Origin: Pseudobdellovibrionaceae bacterium
Lineage (GTDB): Bacteria; Bdellovibrionota; Bdellovibrionia; Bdellovibrionales; Bdellovibrionaceae
NCBI GenBank assembly: GCA_947449255.1
Contig: CANFQX010000013.1
Coordinates: forward strand, 44,792-108,791
Direction of reading: 5' to 3'
DNA length: 64,000 nucleotides
Both the position numbers and the translations under genes were made by a program. Under the pieces are notes generated by a model. It had not been told where the DNA came from. It did not search any database and was given only the letters and a program-made list of their open reading frames with translations. This document shows positions 55,963 through 62,410 of the stretch, piece by piece (positions within the stretch are counted from its first letter, which is position 1; the number at the start of each line of letters is the position of its first letter).

Positions 55963-57804
55963 ATGGACAAAGTTAATTTTCTGAATGACTTGGACCGTTT
56001 GCCAGAGAGCACTCCTAAGAACCTTGATTATCGCCTTTCTGATCATCCTGTTGAATGTGTCAGCGAAGAGGCTGCCTTAAAAGGACTCTTTCTTGGGCCG
56101 CAGGCGGAAAATCGTGAATGGCTGCAATCGCAAATCAACTCATTATTGAATTCCTGGTTTGATTGGCGTCGTGAATTTCGTCCTGATGATGGCTGCGCAA
56201 TTTCTGCAAGGGACATGGCCTCAGAGGATTATCGAAAACGGAGAACTCATACAGAGAGTGTCCTGAATGATCTTGCCGCACGATTTGAGTCTGAAATTCC
56301 GAAATTTTCACCGCGCTATATTGGCCATATGTTTTCTGAGATCTCTTTACCTGCCTTATTCGGGCACATCTTAACCCTGCTTCACAATCCCAACAATATT
56401 TCTGAGGAATCTTCTAAGGTTGGAATCCTCATCGAAGATGAAGCCATTGACCAATTGTCTGAAATGATTGGCTTTAAAAATGGAGTGGGTCATTTTACTT
56501 CGGGTGGAACAGTAGCTAATTTTGAGGCCGTCTACAGAGCCATCACTCGTTGTTACAACTGGATGTCTGCGGGATTAGCACGAGGCGAAACCTCTGTTTT
56601 CAAAAGTGCCTCGATGGGATGGGAGACTTATGACTCTCTTTCAAATGAAATTAAAGAGCGCTCGCGAAGTCTTAACCCTTTGGAGGGTAATGCTTTTCAA
56701 GTTGCAGCCAGAATTCAGCAGCACACGGGCAAAGAATTTTTAGGTCCTGTGATGTTGATCCCAGAGCACAAACATTACTCTTGGGTAAAGGCTGCCAGTG
56801 TGTTTGGCTTAGGGTCAGAGGCTGTGTGGCCTGTGCTTTTGGATTGCGATGGACATCTTGATGTTGATGATCTTAAAAAGCAAATTCAGAGGGCAGAACA
56901 AGAAGACCGCCCCATTGCTTTGATCGTGTCGGTGCTTGGCACCACGGAATTGGGGATCGTGGACCCCATCGACAAGGCGCAGGCCCTGCTTGATTTTTAC
57001 TGCAAAAATAATAAGAATTTTTTGTGGCATCACATCGATGCGGCTTATGGTGGTTTTATGTGCTCTCTGCGTGGGGCAAAGAACACGGCGCTTTCAAAAG
57101 CAACCGAAGAGGCCCTTGAGGCGGTGGCCTTCGCCACTTCAATCACCATCGATCCCCACAAATTGGGCTATGTGCCGTTTTCGTCAGGAACTTTTATTGC
57201 AGCTTCTAAAAAGGACTATTACCAACGCTCATTTGGTGCCCCTTATGTTGATTTCACTGAGACGAGGTCCAAGGGGTCATTTACCTTAGAGGGCTCAAGA
57301 TCAGCCACGGGTGCTGTGGCCACCTGGATGACTGCTCGCTGTGTGGGTCTAAATCCCGAAGGCTATGGGCAAATTATTTCTAGAACAGTTAGGTTACGTA
57401 AAGAATTCGAAGCCAAGTTATCAACAGAAATATCAACATTAAAACTAGCACCTGCGGTGGACGCAAATTTATTGTGCTTTTGTTTTGCTGGCCAGGGGGA
57501 ATCTTTGCAGACGGTGAATGCCAGAACTATGCGGGTTTATCAGGCTTTTAGCGCCGAAAAAAATCCGGACTTTTTTATTTCAAAAACTAAACTTTACCGA
57601 AAAAATTATGAAAAATATTTTGAAAGCTTCATTGGTGCTTGGAATGGTGAAATTGATTGCGAAGAGCTTTTGTTGATTCGCCTCTGCATTATGAATCCAT
57701 TCTTTCAGTCGGTGGAGATGAAAGTTGACTATCAGGATTTGTTTGTCAGGAGTTTGAGGGGGAAGTTGGGGGATGGGTGCCTAAATGCTTCTAGAGATAT
57801 CTGA
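55963..57804 (+). CDS. PLP-dependent group II decarboxylase
   Basis: A 613-residue pyridoxal-phosphate enzyme of the glutamate/tyrosine/aspartate decarboxylase family. The PLP-binding lysine is in TIDPHKLGYVPF (about Lys400), the aspartate contacting pyridine nitrogen in HHIDAAYGGF, and the substrate loop VLGTTELGIVDP is upstream. The start is ATG 55963, since the longer frame begins inside the previous gene. Length is above the usual 470 residues because of an N-terminal extension. The substrate amino acid is not resolvable by motif. Confidence 0.88.
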   Translation: MDKVNFLNDLDRLPESTPKNLDYRLSDHPVECVSEEAALKGLFLGPQAENREWLQSQINSLLNSWFDWRREFRPDDGCAISARDMASEDYRKRRTHTESVLNDLAARFESEIPKFSPRYIGHMFSEISLPALFGHILTLLHNPNNISEESSKVGILIEDEAIDQLSEMIGFKNGVGHFTSGGTVANFEAVYRAITRCYNWMSAGLARGETSVFKSASMGWETYDSLSNEIKERSRSLNPLEGNAFQVAARIQQHTGKEFLGPVMLIPEHKHYSWVKAASVFGLGSEAVWPVLLDCDGHLDVDDLKKQIQRAEQEDRPIALIVSVLGTTELGIVDPIDKAQALLDFYCKNNKNFLWHHIDAAYGGFMCSLRGAKNTALSKATEEALEAVAFATSITIDPHKLGYVPFSSGTFIAASKKDYYQRSFGAPYVDFTETRSKGSFTLEGSRSATGAVATWMTARCVGLNPEGYGQIISRTVRLRKEFEAKLSTEISTLKLAPAVDANLLCFCFAGQGESLQTVNARTMRVYQAFSAEKNPDFFISKTKLYRKNYEKYFESFIGAWNGEIDCEELLLIRLCIMNPFFQSVEMKVDYQDLFVRSLRGKLGDGCLNASRDI

Positions 57805-57884
57805 GTGTTTAATGGGTTATATCAGGTCCTGGTCCATTCAGTCGGTTTATTCGCTTTAAGGATTTTAATTATCTTGAATATTGC

Positions 57885-57898
57885 ATATACATGTATAT
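57885..57898. promoter_or_regulatory. Perfect 14-bp palindrome before nucleotidyltransferase gene
   Basis: ATATACATGTATAT, 12 bases before the nucleotidyltransferase start at 57911. Such a site is a candidate operator for the ribbon-helix-helix protein encoded by the second gene. Confidence 0.6.
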
Positions 57899-57910
57899 AC
57901 AATAGGATAT

Positions 57911-58384
57911 ATGTTTTTATATGAGATCACTGATGCCTTAAGTAAGGCCGAAATTAAATATGCTATTGTCGGTGGATACGCTTTGGCCTTACACGGTCTG
58001 GTTAGGGCCACCATGGATGTGGACCTTGTTTTAAGTCTAAAGCAAGATGACTATGAACGCACTGAAAAGGCACTTCAGAGTATTGGCATGCAGTCCCGTT
58101 TACCTATTAGAGCGCAAGATATTATCAAGATGCGCGAAGAGTACATTAAAAATCGCAACCTAATTGCCTGGTCCTTTGTTGATTATAAAAATCCGTCACG
58201 GCAGGTGGATATATTAATAACAAAGGATTTGCGAAAAATGGATATCGTAAAAATGTCTGTGGGAGGCAGGAAGATTCCTGTTGCAACTCTTGACGAACTT
58301 TTAAATATGAAGACGGAGTCAGGCCGGCCCCAAGACCTGATTGATATTGAAAATATTAAAGAAAAGTTAAATGGCAAAAAATAA
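57911..58384 (+). CDS. Nucleotidyltransferase of the MNT/AbiEii type, candidate toxin
   Basis: A 157-residue protein with the nucleotidyltransferase core IVGGYALALHGLVRATMDVDLVL (GG and D-x-D motif) as in MNT and AbiEii-type domains. The chosen ATG at 57911 follows AGGAT; a TTG start 10 codons upstream lies over the palindrome. Its stop overlaps the following RHH gene by 14 bases, so the two form a transcriptional pair. This arrangement suggests a toxin-antitoxin or defence pair, but similar proteins are also known without a toxin role. Confidence 0.82.
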   Translation: MFLYEITDALSKAEIKYAIVGGYALALHGLVRATMDVDLVLSLKQDDYERTEKALQSIGMQSRLPIRAQDIIKMREEYIKNRNLIAWSFVDYKNPSRQVDILITKDLRKMDIVKMSVGGRKIPVATLDELLNMKTESGRPQDLIDIENIKEKLNGKK

Positions 58385-58613
58385 ACCATCCAAAAAACCA
58401 ACTAAGACCAGGGAAATAACTCCGGATGAAGCTGTTCGTTTTCTCGAGGATATCAGACTGATGTCTTCCGAGATCGACGAGCCTACTGTTGCTATTAGTC
58501 TTCGTGTTCCGGGAAATATATTAAGAGCGATTAAGTTGAAAGCAAAAAGCGACGGGAAAAAATATCAGTCCTTGATGGTTGAATATCTGCGGCGGGGGTT
58601 GAAGGGGAGTTAG
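58371..58613 (+). CDS. Ribbon-helix-helix DNA-binding protein, candidate antitoxin
   Basis: An 80-residue protein. Its C-terminal half, AISLRVPGNILRAIKLKAKS then YQSLMVEYLRRGLKG, is a ribbon-helix-helix domain of the CopG/BrnA antitoxin kind, and the N-terminus is a basic Lys/Pro-rich tail. It overlaps the upstream nucleotidyltransferase gene and may repress the pair via the palindrome at 57885. Remnants of the same C-terminal sequence occur at 59794 and 61819 ahead of GNAT fragments. Confidence 0.83.
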   Translation: MAKNKPSKKPTKTREITPDEAVRFLEDIRLMSSEIDEPTVAISLRVPGNILRAIKLKAKSDGKKYQSLMVEYLRRGLKGS

Positions 58614-58624
58614 TGCTAGTTCCA

Positions 58625-59738
58625 TTAGTAGGCCCCCCACCTTTTAAATAGACTTGCCCAAGCGGCATTTTCAAAATCAGTTGAGTGTGCCATAACATTC
58701 AGAGCTAATTTTTTTGCTAGCGTCCTTTTAAAATAATCACCATCAAGCTTGCCTTCTCTGAACGTGTAGTGATTTTGCCAGTGTTGTATAGAAATGCGAG
58801 CCCAGTTTTTTGCGGTTTGCACTTTTCCTTTGCTTTGGTATTGATGAGCTAATTCTGAGGCGCCAACCCCCATTGAAAAATCACCAAGGGAAGGCCGCAA
58901 TTTCTTTGTTCTTTTTCCTAAATTATATTGATCTAAAAACCGACCTGAATGGTAATAGAGTTCGTTTTCATAGATGTCTCTGACTCTCCAATTATCAAAC
59001 TTATGAGATTTTTCTAAAGTTTTGTATTTTTCGACAGCAAAACTTTTATAAGCTATCTCCTTACTTTCTGAAAGGTGCTGCCCCCAATCTCCCCACAAAG
59101 CTAAAGCCTTGATGTGCGCGTAAGCTTCTTTGGGGAAAATCTTAGGAAGATTTTGGGCCTCTTCATAATATTTTTTGGTATCGCCAATATTAATAGAGTT
59201 TTGATTTTTTAACAGGACATCTCTAAAATCCTGATTGTAGACATACCAATAAGCCGGCCTTTTCGGCGATTGAGGCCCACTTTTGTGACTGTGACACCTG
59301 ACCTTTTTTCATCATTAAGTAGGCGTAAAAAGCTGCACCAACCCCTTGCGAGTAAAATCCCTTTAAATTTCCAGTTTCCACCAACCTTTGTCCAAGCCCA
59401 TATTGGTCTCGTGGTTTTTCTGAAAACCAAAAATACTCATTCATTAAAAGACTTCGTGTGTCCTCGTCAAATTTATCAGCATGCTTAATAAACTTTGCCA
59501 ATATTTTTGCGGCTGTTTTTTTATTTTTTGCCATCAATTTGGGATCGTCTGCTTCTTGATCGCCGATCAGGACAGCTTCTCTGATTTGGTAGATGGCTTT
59601 GGTTCGATGTTTGCGCTTTAATTCTTGTGTAAGCCGAAGGGCCTTGGCGTAATCGGCCTTCCTTACTAGTTGGGTTATTTTTTCGACGTTACGAATGTCT
59701 GAATCTGAAGTTTCGAAATCCAAGGTGGTATCTCCCAA
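58625..59738 (-). pseudogene. Frameshifted TPR-like repeat gene
   Basis: Two reading frames (58625-59098 and 59223-59738) belong to one gene. The first frame ends shortly after KASIAEKAG near 59255, but if one base is removed at about 59251-59252 the second continues as AYWYVYNQDFRD and on into the 58625 frame. The joined product would be about 370 residues of helical TPR-like repeats (GKVQTAKNWARISIQ, GQVSQSQKWASIAEKAG). It starts at TTG with GGGAG about 13 bases ahead. The N-terminus may be truncated by recombination, and a partial copy occurs at 61528. Confidence 0.8.
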
Positions 59739-59975
59739 TGAATGTTTGAGTTTGGAGTCCGCAGACTTCGAGTAGCCAAGTTTTTTAATCAGCCTTCGTG
59801 TCCCGGGAAATATATTAGGACCATAAAATTGAAAGCAAAAAGCGATTGGAAAACGAGCCGGTCCTTGAAAACAAGCGATTCTTAATTAAGAATAAAATAT
59901 GGATATTTATTTTGAGCCATTGAATATAGCAGAAAATTCAGACCTTTTTTATGGTGAAGATGGCAAGGGTGCCGT
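59583..59975. repeat. Long direct repeat, copy 1 (TPR 5' end to GNAT start)
   Basis: This segment is repeated at 61528-62050, with several insertions and deletions: the 5' part of the TPR-like gene (minus), the antitoxin tail and the start of the GNAT gene. The region from about 59840 to 59960 is nearly identical between copies. Confidence 0.85.
59794..59885 (+). pseudogene. Antitoxin (RHH) remnant ahead of GNAT copy 1
   Basis: Reading LRVPGNIL then, after a one-base deletion, KLKAKSDWKTSRSLKTSDS-stop, this matches the ribbon-helix-helix gene at 58371 and ends 13 bases before the ATG of the GNAT-derived gene. It is a fragment with no start of its own. Confidence 0.75.
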
Positions 59976-60189
59976 GTTCACGTTAGCCTATTTGAATGTT
60001 TCACCAACAAATACAAGTGCGATCAATTTCTACAAGAAGCACGGTCCTGGATACCGACTTTATTACGGTATCCACAATGACGAAATCATTTTATTACTTA
60101 TGGGCGGAAATAAACGGACTCAAAAAATTGATATTGAAAAAGCAAAAAATCATTGGGAACAATGGCAGGAGGAACATGATGAAAACTAA
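59899..60189 (+). pseudogene. Chimeric gene: GNAT N-terminus fused to HigB-type toxin C-terminus
   Basis: This 96-codon frame begins with the same residues as the GNAT gene at 61924 (MDIYFEPLNIAENSDL) but lacks 54 bases between two CAGACCTT repeats and a further middle part. After SPTNTSAINFYKKHG it continues as GPGYRLYYGIHNDEIILLLMGG, the C-terminal third of a RelE/ParE-superfamily addiction-module (HigB-like) toxin. The missing N-terminal part suggests loss of toxicity. It is followed by a complete antitoxin gene with an 11-base overlap. Confidence 0.75.
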
Positions 60190-60499
60190 GGGGCTTCGCG
60201 TCGAAGACGACTTAATGCTTAAGCTTAAAGACCCTAATTTTGCATCTGCCTACATTATGTCAGCTGTTATCGATAATGACCTTGCATTCCTTCCCATCGC
60301 CCTTGGCGATGTCGCCAAGGCCCATGGACTTACTAAGTTAGCTGAAAGTACAGGCCTCAACCGCCGCACGCTTTACAAGGCATTTGATAAAAAAGGCAAT
60401 CCAAGCTTCGGAATGGTTAGTCAGATTATGGCTGGACTTGGATTAGAGATCGAGGTCAAACCTAAAAAACAAAGACGTCAGCGGCGGAATGCCTCTTAA
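60179..60499 (+). CDS. HigA-type antitoxin of addiction module
   Basis: A 106-residue antitoxin of the type whose helix-turn-helix is carried in VAKAHGLTKLAESTGLNRRTLYKAF. The start is ATG at 60179 after AGGAGGA. The preceding segment (LKDPNFASAYIMSAVI) and this motif resemble the antitoxins paired with RelE/HigB-like toxins. Its own toxin gene survives only as a fragment in the chimeric frame upstream, so this is probably an orphan. It would bind DNA and could still repress its own promoter. Confidence 0.84.
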   Translation: MKTKGLRVEDDLMLKLKDPNFASAYIMSAVIDNDLAFLPIALGDVAKAHGLTKLAESTGLNRRTLYKAFDKKGNPSFGMVSQIMAGLGLEIEVKPKKQRRQRRNAS

Positions 60500-60868
60500 G
60501 GTAATGATATCACTTGCATCTAAGGCCAGGCGATCCACTTCTTTTGGACTTAGTGGCTCTAAAATAATTCGTTTCATTTTTTTAGAAAAGTCTTTAAAAT
60601 TTGTCTTTTTCGTTGATGGTCAACTGTCATGATCCATATCTAACCCTTCTAATTCTGTCCTGTTAATGCTATTTTTGGAAGGGTTAAGAAAATCAATCAG
60701 AATTTGTTTTTCCCGTGAGTGTTGTGCATGAGAATGTTTTGGTTTGTTCAGTTGGGATCAATTGAGGACCAGCAAATACGATTGAATTCCGCAGACTATG
60801 ACGAGTCATCGGCAAGTGGAAAACGAGCCACTCCTTGAATACAAACGAGTACTAAATAAGAATAAAAT
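60500..60868. other. Gene-free stretch with broken fragments
   Basis: No convincing gene. A short minus-strand start (MKRIILEPLSPKEV, from about 60578) resembles the N-terminus of an unknown protein but soon ends. TAACCCTTC (60641-60649) and GAAGGGTTA (60678-60686) form a 9-bp inverted repeat with a long loop. From 60789 the antitoxin-tail repeat begins. Confidence 0.55.
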
Positions 60869-60924
60869 ATGAATATTTATTTCGCGCCATTGGATATAGC
60901 AGAAAGCTCAGACCTTACTGTCGA
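60789..60924 (+). repeat. Antitoxin-tail/GNAT-start repeat, copy 3 (partial)
   Basis: A diverged copy of the antitoxin tail (WKTSHSLNTNEY-stop) and the first 16 codons of the GNAT gene, ending where it joins an antitoxin fragment at 60925. Confidence 0.75.
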
Positions 60925-61020
60925 TTTCAAGGATTTTAATAAAAAGGGCAATCCAAAAATCGGGATGGTTAGTCAGATTAGGGCTGGACTTCGGTTAGAG
61001 CCCGAAGTCGAAAATCAAAA
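60869..61020 (+). pseudogene. Chimera of GNAT start and HigA antitoxin C-terminus
   Basis: The first 18 codons repeat the GNAT start (MNIYFAPLDIAESSDL), then the frame continues as FKDFNKKGNPKIGMVSQI, matching the end of the antitoxin at 60179. The remainder of the open frame to 61201 has no recognisable content. No functional product is likely. Confidence 0.75.
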
Positions 61021-61107
61021 AATAGTATCAAAGGGTTACATGGCCCTTCAAATTGATTTGAGCAGTTTAGTGGGGCAATTGAGGACAACCTCAGGTTTAG
61101 AATTCTT

Positions 61108-61535
61108 CAAGAGTATTACAGTACAATTATTTATAAAGAATTCATTGATAGAAATAATCCTAAAAATCCCCATGCAGTTTAACAATGTCTCAAGATTTTG
61201 ATTAATCAAGTTGGCTCGCTCTATTCAGCAACGAAAATAGCTAACCAGTGCAAAAGTTTAGGTTATAAAATTTCAAAGGGTGATGTGAGTGATTATATGG
61301 GATGGTTTCAGGATTGTTACTTAATTTATTCAGTGCCAATTTATACAGAAAATATTAATCGTCATCGAAACTAGAAATCGAGAAATTGAGTCACTCATTA
61401 ATGCAATGGATGATCTAAAACTTAAAACAGCCTGAATTATTACCCTAAATGAAAGCTCTGAAGAACTTATCGATGGGCTGCGAATAAAAGTTATTCCGCT
61501 TCTCACATTCTTGCTTACCTCAAGTGATTGGTAGA
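61108..61535 (+). pseudogene. DUF4143-type ATPase C-terminal remnant
   Basis: Translation between 61108 and 61374 reads like the DUF4143 C-terminal domain of archaeal/bacterial AAA ATPases (QEYYSTIIYKEFIDRN, SLGYKISKGDVSDYMG), with an in-frame TAA. A second frame from 61361 continues as NREIESLINAMDDLKLK and KVIPLLTFLL, the last part of the same domain, with a TGA. The middle is missing, so the gene is dead. Confidence 0.65.
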
Positions 61536-61680
61536 TGGCTTTGTTTTTATGTTTAAGCTTCAATTCTTGTGTAAGCCGAAGCGCCTTCGCATAATTGGCA
61601 TTCCTTACAAGTTGAGTTATTTTTTCGATATTACGAATATCCGATTCTGAAGTTTCGAAATCCAAGGTGGTATCTCCCGA
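61528..61680 (-). pseudogene. Truncated copy of TPR-like gene 5' end
   Basis: Reading on the minus strand, MDFETSESDIRNIEKITQLVRNANYAKALRLTQEL repeats the start of the frameshifted TPR gene. It stops where it joins the DUF4143 fragment at about 61528. The sequence before the TTG start encodes SGCISSKKSRNELL, a possible lost lipobox, which suggests that the ancestral protein may have been a lipoprotein. Confidence 0.7.
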
Positions 61681-61818
61681 TGAGTGATTTGATAATAATT
61701 CATTGCGCGATTTTTTACTAGAAATACACCCTGACCATCGGCAAAAGGGCTAGTTGGTTTTCTTGAAGGTTTGAGTTTTGAGTCCGCAGACTTGGAGTAG
61801 CCAAGTGTTGTTATCAGT

Positions 61819-61910
61819 TTTCGTGTCCCGGGAAATATATTAGGACCATAAAATTGAATGCAAAAAGCGATTGGAAAACGAGCCGGTCCTTGAAAACAAG
61901 CGATTCTTAA
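61819..61910 (+). pseudogene. Antitoxin (RHH) remnant ahead of GNAT copy 2
   Basis: Same tail as at 59794: FRVPGNIL and, after a one-base deletion, KLNAKSDWKTSRSLKTSDS-stop, ending 13 bases before the GNAT ATG. Confidence 0.75.
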
Positions 61911-61923
61911 TTAAGAATAAAAT

Positions 61924-62409
61924 ATGGATATTTATTTTGAGCCATTGAATATAGCAGAAAACTCAGACCTTATTGTCAAGTTCAGGGCTGATTCTTTTTC
62001 CACCAGCTTCGGAAATGCAGACCTTTTTTATGGTGAAGATGGCAAGGGTGCTGAACGATATTTAGAGCTTTTAAAAATCAGGAATCAGCTTTTAGGGAGT
62101 TGTGTCCATGTTTTTTTAAATGGTAATATTATTGGCCAAATAGAATTAAGATACATGACTGATGACATTGACGCTGGTTATGTAAATCTTTTTTATTTGT
62201 CGCCTAGCTGACGAGATCAAGGATTTGGTAAAGATCTTGAAGCTTATGCCAGAAGTTTTTTTCTATCTAATTCAAAGTCAAAGGCCTATTTGAATGATTC
62301 ACCAACAAATACAAGTGCGATCAATTTCTACAAGAAGCACGATTGGGTTGTTGTAGATCAGAGATTTAAATCGGGCGCTCTTGTCTTTGTAATGCAGAAG
62401 GATTATTGA
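61924..62409 (+). pseudogene. GNAT-family acetyltransferase interrupted by an in-frame TGA
   Basis: A 161-codon GNAT acetyltransferase. Residues 1-95 are read to LFYLSPS, then TGA at about 62209-62211, then RDQGFGKDLEAYA, the acetyl-CoA-binding motif, and SPTNTSAINFYKKH. The frame continues to VFVMQKDY and a normal stop at 62407-62409. The TGA most likely arose from TGG (Trp), which is common at this place in GNATs. The same gene exists as fragments at 59899 and 60869. The target is unknown. An upstream antitoxin tail suggests an old toxin-antitoxin gene. Confidence 0.83.
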
Positions 62410-62410
62410 T

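Larger units (their letters stand above)
61528..62050. repeat. Long direct repeat, copy 2
   Basis: Second copy of the segment at 59583-59975, retaining more of the TPR gene 5' region (with an additional approximately 80-base stretch after 61680) and a longer GNAT N-terminus. Confidence 0.85.

Noticed and set aside
61330..61665. Minus-strand reading frame of 111 codons
   Set aside because: Only the first 45 or so codons match the TPR-like gene; the remainder is antisense to the DUF4143 remnant, so it is a broken copy.
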